64,000 nucleotides of DNA from Labilibaculum euxinicum. GTDB lineage: Bacteria > Bacteroidota > Bacteroidia > Bacteroidales > Marinifilaceae. The stretch's first letter is position 1. Each line of letters starts with the position of its first letter. Below, piece after piece: positions 44,740 through 53,041 of this stretch. The notes below the pieces were generated by a model. The model ran no database searches and was not told the origin of the DNA. It worked only from the letters and a program-made list of their open reading frames with translations. Location of the stretch: contig NZ_WTCR01000006.1 in assembly GCF_009795715.1 (NCBI RefSeq), positions 248,001 through 312,000 on the forward strand, read 5' to 3'. The translations under genes were made by a program, and so were the position numbers.

Positions 44740-47340
44740 ATGAACAATTACAGGTTGAATTTAATGGCATTACTATTTTTTACAGGACTATTCAATGCAT
44801 GTCAACCCAATGAAATTCAAAACATGGAAACAAGGGAATTAAACTCTAACTGGACTTATCATCAGGTAAATGGTGAGTTGGCAGGAAAAGCAGCAGTACC
44901 CGGAACCATTCATACCGATTTGCTTGCGAATAAACAGATTGAAGATCCGTTTTATCGTACAAACGAAAAAAATCAGCAATGGATTGATAAAGAGGATTGG
45001 GAATACAGCAGTTCTTTTCAATTATCCGAAAAGGAAATCAGCAGGCAAAATCTGCGTCTCGATTTTAAAGGATTGGATACTTATGCCGATGTGTATGTTA
45101 ATGGTTCGTTGGTGTTGAAAGCCGATAATATGTTTCGGGAATGGGAAATAGATATTAAAAGTCTGGTAAAAGCAGGTGAGAATCAACTTCGCATTTATTT
45201 TCATTCTCCTGTTAAAAAAGGATTGGAATTATTGAATGCATCAGCCTATACATATCCTGCGGGTAACGATCAATCAGAAAATGGCGGGTTGGGCGACAAA
45301 AAAGTGTCGGTTTTCACACGCAAAGCCGGTTATCATTATGGCTGGGATTGGGGACCGCGTTTCGTGACTTCAGGTATTTGGCGGCCAATTGAGCTTAAAG
45401 CCTGGGATGAAGCTCGTATTAAAGATGTGTTCATTCAGCAAAAATCGGTAAAGAAAGAGCAGGCAAAACTGATTGCTGATTTTACTGTGGAAGCAAACGA
45501 AGCTTTTACAGGAAAAGTAATCGTAAAAGATCAATCTACCGGCAAAGAATTGCTGAATAAGCAGGTTGAAATTGAAAAAGGAAACAGTTTGATTTCTGTT
45601 CCATTCAATATCGAAAATCCGAAATTGTGGTGGTCGAACGGATTGGGTGAGCCGAACAGGTACCAATTCGAAGCTCAATTGGTGAAGGACAATTCGGTGA
45701 TATCTAAATACGTGCTAAGCACAGGATTGAGAAGTCTGAAGCTGGTTCGGGAAAAAGATGAGGCAGGGGAGTCGTTCTATTTTGAACTAAATGGCGTGGC
45801 AGTATTTGCAAAAGGTGCAAATTACATTCCCAATGATAATTTTTTGCCACGGGTTAGCAAAGCAGATTACGAAAAGGTAATTACCGATGCAAAAGATGCC
45901 AACATGAACATGCTTCGTGTTTGGGGTGGCGGCACATACGAGAACGATATTTTCTATGATCTGTGCGATAAAAACGGCATTATGGTTTGGCAGGATTTCA
46001 TGTTTGCCTGCTCCATGTATCCGGGCAACGAGGAATTTTTAGAAAATGTGAAACAGGAAGCCAAAGACAATATTGTGCGTTTGCGCAATCATCCATCCAT
46101 TGCCCTTTGGTGCGGAAACAACGAAATAAATACTGCCTGGAGTTATTTTTCCAAAGCCGGTTGGGGTTGGAAAGAATTATATAACGAAGAACAACGGGAA
46201 GAAATTCAAAAGGCATACATGGATATTTTCCATGCCATTTTACCGGACGCAGTTGCGGAATATACAGATGGAGATGACTATTGGCCATCGTCACCACAGG
46301 CAGGATTCGAACCCGAAAAGCATGCGGCTTACGACAGCAGGAGCGGAGATATGCACTATTGGGGCGTGTGGCACGGATTGCATCCGTTCGAGGATTTTGA
46401 CAAATACAAAGCTCGTTTTATGAGCGAATACGGTTTTCAATCTTTCCCCGATTTCGAAACGGTGAAAAAGTACACCTTACCCGAAGATTACAACATTGAA
46501 TCAGAAGTGATGGCTTCTCATCAGCGAAGCGGAATAGGTAATTTACGCATTAAAGAATACATGGGTTGGGATTACAAAGTACCCGCTGATTTTGAGGAAT
46601 TTCTATACATGAGTCAGGTATTGCAGGCAAGGGGAATAAAAACCGCTGTTGAGGCACACCGGCGGGCCAGACCTTATTGCATGGGAACTCTTTACTGGCA
46701 GATTAATGATTGCTGGCCGGTTGCCAGTTGGAGCAGTACCGATTATTATCACAAATGGAAAGCCATGCATTACATGGTTCGAAAAGCATATAAACCCGTT
46801 TTGGTATCTGCTTTTGCAAAAAATGATACTCTGTCCATTTATGGTGTTTCAGATTTATTGGTTGGGAAGAAGGGTGTTTTGAGTCTGAATCTGATCAGTT
46901 TTGAAGGAGAACAATTGTTCAAACAGGAAATTTATGTTGATTTGAAAGCCAATACCAGTTCGGTACTTTTCAAAAGCAGTCTTGCTGATCTACTTGGTAA
47001 ATTCGATAAAAAGTCGGTTGTGCTGCAAATGGAAGTAAAAGAAGAGGATCGGCTTCTGGCTGACGGCAGGTACTATTTTGCCAAACCAAAAGATCAACTT
47101 TTGCCCGAAGCTAAGATTGACGTACAATTGATCGAAAAAGAAGACAGGCACTTTATTCAAGTTTCAGCCGATAAATTAGTTCGCGACTTGTACCTGAGTT
47201 TTAAGGATTCAGATATTAGATGTTCCGATAATTACTTTGATTTACTGCCGGGCGAAAAACGAACAATAGAATTGACAGGAAATGATTTACCAAAGCAAAG
47301 CGATTTGCAAATAAGGCATTTGCAGCAAATTTCCGAGTAA
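44740..47340 (+). CDS. GH2 beta-mannosidase lipoprotein
   Basis: 866 residues, lipoprotein signal ending LFNAC (Cys21). The jelly-roll begins LNSNWTYHQVNGELAGKAAV and PGTIHTDLLANKQIEDPFY, both typical of beta-mannosidases. GWDWGPRFVTSGIW marks the Ig-like junction. The barrel shows MLRVWGGGTYE, ALWCGNNEINTAW (acid/base Glu462) and MSEYGFQSFP (nucleophile Glu563). It removes terminal beta-mannose from manno-oligosaccharides, probably in the periplasm. The positions agree well with those I recall for BtMan2A. It is followed 50 bases later by GH5. Confidence 0.96.
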   Translation: MNNYRLNLMALLFFTGLFNACQPNEIQNMETRELNSNWTYHQVNGELAGKAAVPGTIHTDLLANKQIEDPFYRTNEKNQQWIDKEDWEYSSSFQLSEKEISRQNLRLDFKGLDTYADVYVNGSLVLKADNMFREWEIDIKSLVKAGENQLRIYFHSPVKKGLELLNASAYTYPAGNDQSENGGLGDKKVSVFTRKAGYHYGWDWGPRFVTSGIWRPIELKAWDEARIKDVFIQQKSVKKEQAKLIADFTVEANEAFTGKVIVKDQSTGKELLNKQVEIEKGNSLISVPFNIENPKLWWSNGLGEPNRYQFEAQLVKDNSVISKYVLSTGLRSLKLVREKDEAGESFYFELNGVAVFAKGANYIPNDNFLPRVSKADYEKVITDAKDANMNMLRVWGGGTYENDIFYDLCDKNGIMVWQDFMFACSMYPGNEEFLENVKQEAKDNIVRLRNHPSIALWCGNNEINTAWSYFSKAGWGWKELYNEEQREEIQKAYMDIFHAILPDAVAEYTDGDDYWPSSPQAGFEPEKHAAYDSRSGDMHYWGVWHGLHPFEDFDKYKARFMSEYGFQSFPDFETVKKYTLPEDYNIESEVMASHQRSGIGNLRIKEYMGWDYKVPADFEEFLYMSQVLQARGIKTAVEAHRRARPYCMGTLYWQINDCWPVASWSSTDYYHKWKAMHYMVRKAYKPVLVSAFAKNDTLSIYGVSDLLVGKKGVLSLNLISFEGEQLFKQEIYVDLKANTSSVLFKSSLADLLGKFDKKSVVLQMEVKEEDRLLADGRYYFAKPKDQLLPEAKIDVQLIEKEDRHFIQVSADKLVRDLYLSFKDSDIRCSDNYFDLLPGEKRTIELTGNDLPKQSDLQIRHLQQISE

Positions 47341-47390
47341 GAAAAACTACAGCACCTAAAAAAGTATTGGTGCATAAACTTATAAAAATT

Positions 47391-48677
47391 ATGAACAAGA
47401 CTCTACTCTTTTTATTAGCCGGTTTACTCATCGTTTTTTCTGCTTGTCAGCAAAAACATGAAGCCAACTTTGTTAAAGTGGCTAACAATGGATTCACACT
47501 AAACGGAAAGGAATATAACTTTAAAGGAGCCAATTATTGGCAGGGAATGAATCTGGGAGCGCCTCAATCGGGCGATCAGCAGCGATTAGTAAGGGAACTG
47601 GATGAAATGCAGGAATTGGGGATTACCAATTTGCGGATATTGGCTGCAAGTGAAGCGGACTCTGCTATGCGCTACTGTATCCATCCAGCCCTGCAAACGG
47701 CTCCGGGAGTGTATAATAATGATATATGGCAAGGATTGGATTTTCTACTTGCCGAAATGGGAAAAAGAGAGATGAAAGCGGTTATGGTGCTTGGTAATTT
47801 CTGGACCTGGAGTGGGGGATTTCCTCAGTATCTGCGTTGGGCAGGTATGGGGGAAGTTCCCTATCCTCAGGAGCCTCCAACTTCGTGGCAGCAGTTCACC
47901 GACTACTCCAAACAGTTTTTTAGCAACGATTCGGCGCAGGAGATGATGAAGAATCATATTAAAACCATTATTGGCAGAATTAATTCGATAACCGGAAAAG
48001 CCTATAAAGATGATGCTGTGATTATGGCCTGGCAATTGGCGAACGAACCACGGGGTTACGATGTGCCTAAGCAACTGCAGAAATGGACGCGTGCCACTTC
48101 AGCCTATATCAAAAGTCTTGATTCAAATCATTTGGTGAGTTTGGGTACCGAAGGAAATACGGCCGATTTGGTTTCCGGGGTTAATGTTTTAATTGATAAC
48201 GACGATTCGAATATCGATTACATAACCATGCACATCTGGGCACAAAATTGGGGTTGGTATAGTCCCGAACAAAGCGATTCGGTATACACTGAAATGCTTC
48301 AAAAGGTAAATTCTTATTGGGATGTTCACGTAGATGCAGCTAAAAAGCTTCAAAAGCCAATAGTGCTCGAAGAATTTGGAATTGCCCGCGATGGTTCATC
48401 TTTTTCTCCCGACACAACGACCAATTGCCGCGATCGTTTTTTCGAATTTATTTTCAACAAAGTAGATGAATCCATAAAGAATAATGGAATGGTGAGAGGT
48501 GTAAATTTTTGGTCCTATTCAGGAGAAGGAAGACCACTACATCCAGGAAAATTCTGGAAAAAAGGCGATACTTATTTAGGGGATCCTCCTCACGAATTGC
48601 AGGGATGGTATGGAGTGTATGATAAAGATTCTACAACTCTCGCAATCATAAAACGATGCTGCGAATCTAAATTTTAG
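47391..48677 (+). CDS. GH5_7-type endo-beta-1,4-mannanase lipoprotein
   Basis: 428 residues from the ATG at 47391, which gives the lipoprotein signal MNKTLLFLLAGLLIVFSAC (Cys19); a TTG upstream adds 8 odd residues. The barrel starts FTLNGKEYNFKGANYWQGMN, then LGITNLRILAAS, MVLGNFWTWSGGFPQY, IMAWQLANEPRG (acid Glu219), ITMHIWAQNWGWY and KPIVLEEFGIARDG (nucleophile Glu328). These are characteristic of subfamily 7 mannanases. It is the last gene of the mannan locus and is followed by a strong terminator. Confidence 0.94.
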   Translation: MNKTLLFLLAGLLIVFSACQQKHEANFVKVANNGFTLNGKEYNFKGANYWQGMNLGAPQSGDQQRLVRELDEMQELGITNLRILAASEADSAMRYCIHPALQTAPGVYNNDIWQGLDFLLAEMGKREMKAVMVLGNFWTWSGGFPQYLRWAGMGEVPYPQEPPTSWQQFTDYSKQFFSNDSAQEMMKNHIKTIIGRINSITGKAYKDDAVIMAWQLANEPRGYDVPKQLQKWTRATSAYIKSLDSNHLVSLGTEGNTADLVSGVNVLIDNDDSNIDYITMHIWAQNWGWYSPEQSDSVYTEMLQKVNSYWDVHVDAAKKLQKPIVLEEFGIARDGSSFSPDTTTNCRDRFFEFIFNKVDESIKNNGMVRGVNFWSYSGEGRPLHPGKFWKKGDTYLGDPPHELQGWYGVYDKDSTTLAIIKRCCESKF

Positions 48678-48727
48678 TCATTCCTCCACAGTTCGTGTTC
48701 GGGAAAACAGAATCAATGAGATATCAG

Positions 48728-48757
48728 AAAGACGCGGTTTTTTATCGCGTCTTTTTA
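48728..48757 (+). terminator. Terminator of the mannan operon
   Basis: AAAGACGCG pairs with CGCGTCTTT around a GTTTTTTAT loop and ends in T. It lies about 50 bases past the GH5 stop. Confidence 0.9.
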
Positions 48758-48763
48758 TTGTGA

Positions 48764-48795
48764 AAAACCCCAACCGCTGTAAAGCAATTGGGGGT
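48764..48795 (-). terminator. Terminator of the 214-residue hypothetical gene
   Basis: On the minus strand CCCCCAATTGC pairs with GCGGTTGGGG (two G-U pairs) around a short loop and runs into TTTTT. It stands back to back with the mannan terminator. Confidence 0.75.
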
Positions 48796-48827
48796 ACATA
48801 TTCAAAATATATATGTGGTAGTAGTTT

Positions 48828-49472
48828 CTATTTAATTAATATTCCAAGCTGTTCTAAGGTTTGGCGTTCCGATCTTTCGTAAAACAGATCCAGACAAGCG
48901 CGTAAATCGGTGCAGTATGCCATTAATTTGTTAAAAGTTTCTTGTTTTCGAACCGTGGCAACCTGAGCTTCACCATCCTCTTTTTCCGCTTTTATTTTTA
49001 GCTCATCAATTTTTTCCAATTGCTGTGCCATTTCAGTAATTTTTTCAGAGCCTAATTCAACCAATGCTAATTTATCCTGAATTACAACGTGCTGAAGAAC
49101 TGCATTTGTAGTTTCCTCACATAGGTTTTTCCAGTCAGCATAGTTGCCCGGTATTTCCTTGTTTAAACGAAGAAGAGTTCTTAGTTCGGCGTTATTCTTA
49201 AAGAAGTAACGTCCGGCTTTACGGATCTTAACCAATTGCCCGTAGATCTTTTCGTATACAATCTTAAATTCACGATTTGCTTCTGTCGATTCAATTTTTT
49301 CTGTCGATTGGCTTTCGAAAGCCGATTTCGCATTCTCGTAAAGCTTTACTCCATCCAAAATCCGCTTTTCCGGATAAATCGCCGCAATTCTTGTTTTAAT
49401 AGCTTCGTTACCCGATAAACCATATACGAGTATTCTACATTCTTCTAAGGATTTTTGTAAACTTTTTGGCAT
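48828..49472 (-). CDS. Hypothetical helical protein, 214 residues
   Basis: No signal peptide or membrane span. The sequence is almost entirely helical: SLEECRILVYGLSGNEAIKTRI at the start, a lysine/glutamate-rich middle, LGSEKITEMAQQLEKIDELK and IKAEKEDGEAQ that read as a coiled coil (about 140-185), and LRACLDLFYERSERQTLEQL at the end. I do not recognise a family. The strong frame, the ATG with clean upstream gap and the dedicated terminator support it as a real gene. Its role is unknown. Confidence 0.8.
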   Translation of the reverse strand: MPKSLQKSLEECRILVYGLSGNEAIKTRIAAIYPEKRILDGVKLYENAKSAFESQSTEKIESTEANREFKIVYEKIYGQLVKIRKAGRYFFKNNAELRTLLRLNKEIPGNYADWKNLCEETTNAVLQHVVIQDKLALVELGSEKITEMAQQLEKIDELKIKAEKEDGEAQVATVRKQETFNKLMAYCTDLRACLDLFYERSERQTLEQLGILIK

Positions 49473-50112
49473 GATAATATCTTTTTCAGGGTCAATTGTT
49501 CTGTTTATCTATATGTTTTTTTTAAGCGATACTGAAAGTAAGTATAATATTTTAAAAAACAAAAACATAAGAAATTAAAGTTATGTTTTAATGTGAAGAT
49601 GGATATGTTAATAAGGGGTGGAAATTGATTGGCAGGCTATAAAAAACGCAATGTGCCAAGGTATTTTACTTTTTATGATTAGGAATTCATTTTTTTAACT
49701 AAAAATTTACTTTTTTCCCCAGGGAAGGAACTTTTTACCATTGGGAGAAAGCTTTTTAGGACAGGGAAAGCACTTTTGTACATAAGGAATATACTTTTTA
49801 GGATTGGGAGGACGCTTTTTCCGACAAATTGTCGCTTTTGAACATAGGGAAGCCACTTTTTAGGATCGGGAACTTACTTTATGGCAGAGGGATGTCTTTT
49901 CCTGAAATAGCTTGACAGATTATTACTTAATTTATGATAGTAGTATTGTTCTTTAATCTATCTACGGTTGAACAAATTTATAAAAATCTTTTTACTGCTA
50001 TCTTAACGGCAAAAGATTCTTATTTCTGATCCGGCATTACAGTTTAAGAGATAAGCCTAAAATTGTAATCCAGGAGTTTCTTAATTTCTGAAAATTCATA
50101 CTTTCTTCAATT
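49473..50112. other. 640-base gap; holds the 21-bp repeat tract
   Basis: No gene. The middle third (49710-49916) is a periodic tract listed separately. A CAAATTTA at 49973-49980 could be a minus-strand -7 box (TAAATTTG) for the hypothetical gene, but it would leave a 500-base leader across the repeats and lacks a -33 partner. Confidence 0.5.
49710..49916. repeat. Degenerate 21-bp repeat with phased T-tracts
   Basis: CTTTT(T) recurs at 49710, 49731, 49752, 49773, 49794, 49815, 49835, 49856, 49877 and 49896, that is every 21 bases with slips to 20 and 19. The rest of the unit follows a loose AGGAnnGGGAAG-n-A pattern. 21 bases is two helical turns, so the T-tracts lie on one face of the helix. 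Confidence 0.85.
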
Positions 50113-50460
50113 TTATTCCTGATTTTCCATTACGCCTTTTTCAGGTATTCCTGAATCTTGATTACTGGTAGATATTTCGTCACTCTTAATAATATGGAGT
50201 TTAATTTGCGTCCTGTCAATGTTATTAGAAGTACAAATTTTCGAAAGAATACTATCCAGAGGAGCAAGAACTTCAATGTCTTTTATTTCTGCATCATATT
50301 CATTAAAAAGCTCCCAATAAAGCTCTCTTAGTTTTTCTTCCGTATTTTCTTGAATTCGTTCTATCTTAAAAATAGAAATCCAATTGACGTTATTAAGTAA
50401 TCCCCAAATTCCAAAGAATAAACTTATAGATATAATAGCCTGAAATAATAAGAGTTTCAT
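50113..50460 (-). CDS. Short protein resembling the N-terminus of an M48-type peptidase
   Basis: 115 residues: one transmembrane helix (LLLFQAIISISLFFGIWGLL), then VNWISIFKIERIQENTEEKL, RELYWELFNEYDAEIKDIEV, LAPLDSILSKICTSNNI and IKLHIIKSDEIS. From memory this matches the first 100 residues of Bacteroidota M48-family metallopeptidases, in which DEIN-A-F-A-L-P-G-G should follow and then HExxH. Here it breaks into STSNQDSGIPEKGVMENQE and stops, and I see no HExxH in any frame downstream. It is therefore probably an inactive remnant or truncated copy. It is last in the TM2-DUF2752-DUF4870 operon, 30 bases after DUF4870. Confidence 0.6.
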   Translation of the reverse strand: MKLLLFQAIISISLFFGIWGLLNNVNWISIFKIERIQENTEEKLRELYWELFNEYDAEIKDIEVLAPLDSILSKICTSNNIDRTQIKLHIIKSDEISTSNQDSGIPEKGVMENQE

Positions 50461-50490
50461 ATTTTTAATCTGAAATAAGCTTGGTTAAAA

Positions 50491-50943
50491 TTATTTCCCG
50501 GGTATTTCTGTTTTCGGATGACAAAGTATATCGGTTAAGCGGCCATAGAACCACCACGATACATGAATTCCTTTTCGTGTGTTTACTGCTGTATATATTG
50601 TAGTTATAAATTCGGCCAGATTGAAAATAAAAGCAGTAATCAGATAGGAAAAGTATCTGTTTGTAATGGGTTCGGAATCAAACAGGATTGCTGCGGTCCA
50701 CCAAAAGCCAAAGCTGTTTATGAATAGCAAAGAGAATTGCGATAACAATGCCTGTGTGCAGTGCCAGCGAACAAAGTAGGTTCCTTTTCTATTGGCAATA
50801 AAAAAAAAGAAAGTTGCAATCAAATTTATTATAGGGAGAGGTAACCCGGCTACCAGGGCAGCAAGCGACATCACATAGCTGTTCGAAGCTTTTTCAGCTT
50901 CATAATCTTTTGGTTCGTAAGCAAACTTACCAGTTGATATCAT
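50491..50943 (-). CDS. DUF4870-like membrane protein
   Basis: 150 residues with about four hydrophobic stretches. EKASNSYVMSLAALVAGLPLP, IINLIATFFFFIANRKGTYFVRWHC and TQALLSQ are typical of the DUF4870/Tic20-like family, and FIFNLAEFITTIYTAVNTRKG forms the last helix pair. The molecular function of the family is not established. Its ATG overlaps the stop of the DUF2752 gene (ATGA), a sign of translational coupling, so it is made together with its partners. Confidence 0.82.
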   Translation of the reverse strand: MISTGKFAYEPKDYEAEKASNSYVMSLAALVAGLPLPIINLIATFFFFIANRKGTYFVRWHCTQALLSQFSLLFINSFGFWWTAAILFDSEPITNRYFSYLITAFIFNLAEFITTIYTAVNTRKGIHVSWWFYGRLTDILCHPKTEIPGK

Positions 50944-51359
50944 ATGTCTTTATAAATGTTCCAAATCCAATTTAAGAGAACCAACACGATAAGAGGTATG
51001 GCAACGGGTTTTTGTTTTAGGATGTGCTCTGCTTTGTTGTAAAAAATAAAAAAGCTATCCTTTTTAAGCAGAAAATCAATACAGATCCAAATCGGACTTG
51101 CCGTCATTATTAAAAATAGAAGAAAACCAATAGGATTTAAAAGAAAAGCCTGTTCTATCCTGCCATGAAGCAAAGATAGAACAGACCTTGTAGAGCCGCA
51201 GGAAGGACAGGGAATTGTGCTTATTTTTTTAAACAAACAAACATTTATTTCATTCGGAAATATTGAAGTTTCTTTATTTAGGTTGATAAATAACCATAGA
51301 TACCCCACTAAACATGCACCAATCAGTAGCATATAAAGCCGATTCCTGCTTCCTGCCAT
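50940..51359 (-). CDS. DUF2752 membrane protein
   Basis: 139 residues from the ATG at 51359, which overlaps the TM2 stop as TAATG; a longer frame from 51425 would run through the TM2 gene and is not needed. Three transmembrane segments (LYMLLIGACLVGYLWLFI, FLLFLIMTASPIWICIDFLL, AIPLIVLVLLNWIWNIY). The family motif IPCPSCGSTRSVLSLLHGRI, with a CxxC pair, is intact. DUF2752 proteins are inner-membrane proteins of unknown function that often travel with TM2 genes. Confidence 0.85.
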   Translation of the reverse strand: MAGSRNRLYMLLIGACLVGYLWLFINLNKETSIFPNEINVCLFKKISTIPCPSCGSTRSVLSLLHGRIEQAFLLNPIGFLLFLIMTASPIWICIDFLLKKDSFFIFYNKAEHILKQKPVAIPLIVLVLLNWIWNIYKDI

Positions 51360-51697
51360 TAAGCCAGTGCCTGCATAAGTTTCGACAAGTTTTTTCCTTT
51401 TGCTGCGCCCATAATCAGAAACCAATCAATAAGGGTCCAGATTCCAAAGCCACCACATGTTACCAATTTGCCAATTCCCAATCCTGTATCGCCTAAAAAG
51501 AAACGATCGATACCCAGTGTTCCGCCAAGTAAGGAAACGATTAAACTTGTTGTTGGATCTTTAAATGAAATAGATTGAACAATTGCCCATTTTGATTCAT
51601 CGGCATTTTTTAAACTTTCTCTTACTCCGATAATCTGGTGACTTTCAAAAAACTTTCCATAGGTCATGATAAACATGTCCACTTTCTGTGAATCCAT
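51359..51697 (-). CDS. TM2-domain membrane protein
   Basis: 112 residues. A soluble N-terminal half precedes two helices with the TM2 signature: SLLGGTLGIDRFFLGDTGLGIGKL, then TCGGFGIWTLIDWFLIMGAA. TM2 proteins are small inner-membrane proteins of uncertain role. It is first in the four-gene minus-strand operon. No exact promoter box was found; TAATTTAG just upstream is one base away from TAnnTTTG. Confidence 0.88.
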   Translation of the reverse strand: MDSQKVDMFIMTYGKFFESHQIIGVRESLKNADESKWAIVQSISFKDPTTSLIVSLLGGTLGIDRFFLGDTGLGIGKLVTCGGFGIWTLIDWFLIMGAAKGKNLSKLMQALA

Positions 51698-51913
51698 TTT
51701 GCTAAATTATATATTATGATCCTACTCGTTTGGCTTTTCGGATACGCCCTATTTTTATAGTGGTGTTTGATTCCACAGTTCCGTTTTTATTTGTAAAATA
51801 AAAAAGCGCTAATTTATGAAAATCATTTTTCTTAACATACTAAAAAGATAAATTAATACCTTCCTTATCGAAGTTTTTAGATTTACTTATTTCAATTTTT
51901 TTCGGGGAAGAAC

Positions 51914-51939
51914 GCAAGTTTATTTGCGAATGGGTGTCT
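51914..51939 (+). promoter_or_regulatory. ECF-type promoter of the sigma gene (GCAAG-N15-GTGTCT)
   Basis: GCAAG (51914-51918), 15 bases, GTGTCT (51934-51939). The same arrangement occurs at 52559-52584. ECF sigma factors typically read an AAC-like -35 and a GTC-like -10, so self-activation is likely. It also argues that a GTG at 51934 is not the start codon. Confidence 0.6.
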
Positions 51940-51981
51940 AAGCATTTAAATTCACATAATCAGCATCGAAGTATTTTTACC

Positions 51982-52557
51982 ATGATTGAAAAGGAGTTAG
52001 TTGAACAACTCAAATCCGGAAACGAAACTGCATTTCGCCAGCTTGTAGAGACCTATCAGGCAATGGTGGTGAATACGGCTATGGGGATGATTCACAATCA
52101 GACAGATGCTGAAGATGTTGCTCAGGATGTTTTTATTCAGGTTTATCATTCGATAGCTGATTTTAGAAGTGAGTCGAGTCTGAAAACCTGGTTGTACCGA
52201 ATTACAATAACACGCAGTTTAAATGCAATTCGGGCCAATAAAAGGAGAAAGTTTTTTAGTCGTATCGAAGATTTTTTTCAGGGAAAAAAGGAAGAGGTTC
52301 AGGAAAAGGCAGGTTTTGTAAATCCCGGTAAGGCTCTCGAGGAAAAAGATCATGCCAATGCAATTCATGCAGCTTTGGATTCTTTGCCCGAAAATCAGAA
52401 AATTGCTTTTACATTGAGTAAGTATGAGGAACTGAGCTATGTAGAAATTGCTGAGTTGATGCAGATTTCGAAATCGTCGGTAGAGTCGCTGCTGTTTAGG
52501 GCAAAATCGAATTTGCAGAAAAAACTCATCGGGTATTATAAAAATTTTAGGAGGTAG
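51982..52557 (+). CDS. ECF-type RNA polymerase sigma factor
   Basis: 191 residues from the ATG at 51982; an in-frame GTG at 51934 falls on the presumed -10 box and is rejected. Region 2 is seen as FRQLVETYQAMVVNTAMGMI, TDAEDVAQDVFIQVYHSIADF and SSLKTWLYRITITRSLNAIR. A linker of about 45 residues precedes region 4: ALDSLPENQKIAFTLSKYEE, LSYVEIAELMQISKSSVESL and LFRAKSNLQKKL. It directs RNA polymerase to stress promoters and should be held by the anti-sigma product of the next gene. Confidence 0.93.
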   Translation: MIEKELVEQLKSGNETAFRQLVETYQAMVVNTAMGMIHNQTDAEDVAQDVFIQVYHSIADFRSESSLKTWLYRITITRSLNAIRANKRRKFFSRIEDFFQGKKEEVQEKAGFVNPGKALEEKDHANAIHAALDSLPENQKIAFTLSKYEELSYVEIAELMQISKSSVESLLFRAKSNLQKKLIGYYKNFRR

Positions 52558-52558
52558 C

Positions 52559-52584
52559 GCAAGTTTTTATTAAGAGTGGTGTCC
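52559..52584 (+). promoter_or_regulatory. Second ECF-type promoter (GCAAG-N15-GTGTCC), before the anti-sigma gene
   Basis: GCAAG (52559-52563), 15 bases, GTGTCC (52579-52584), 20 bases before the anti-sigma ATG. Spacing is identical to the copy before the sigma gene. Confidence 0.6.
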
Positions 52585-52603
52585 AATATAAAAAACAATA
52601 CAA

Positions 52604-53041
52604 ATGAAATGCAACGAGGTAAATAGCAAACTAATTTTTTATCTGGAAAAGGAACTTTTGAAAGATGAAATGCTGCAGGTGGAAAATCATTTGTCGAAGT
52701 GCAGTTCATGTTCCGATCGCTTGGTTTTACTTCAGTCGGCTATGGGAGTTATTGAGAAGGAGAAATTTTTACAGCCGAATCCATATTTTGTATCAAAAAC
52801 GATGAACCGTTTTAAGGAAGAGCAAAGAAAAGCCAATCAGCCGGTTTTTACCAGACTATTAATGCCTGCCTTTGTGAGTATCCTGTTTGTATTGGCTATT
52901 GGATCGGGCATTTTTATGGGAGCAAATTTTGCTTCGGATACTGAAAATATTCAGCAATCGAATTTGATTGATCCCTATTTTAACGAAATAGATAACGAAA
53001 CCATTGAATTGTTCTTTTTAAACGATGGATATCATGAATAA
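52604..53041 (+). CDS. Zinc-finger anti-sigma factor (membrane anchored)
   Basis: 145 residues. The N-terminal anti-sigma domain has Cys3 and HLSKCSSC (His29, Cys33, Cys36), the zf-HC2/ZAS pattern that binds zinc and the sigma factor. One transmembrane helix (LLMPAFVSILFVLAIGSGIFMGA) places a short acidic tail in the periplasm. Release of the sigma factor could follow signals from the two CpxP-like proteins encoded next. Its last bases overlap the following gene. Confidence 0.9.
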   Translation: MKCNEVNSKLIFYLEKELLKDEMLQVENHLSKCSSCSDRLVLLQSAMGVIEKEKFLQPNPYFVSKTMNRFKEEQRKANQPVFTRLLMPAFVSILFVLAIGSGIFMGANFASDTENIQQSNLIDPYFNEIDNETIELFFLNDGYHE

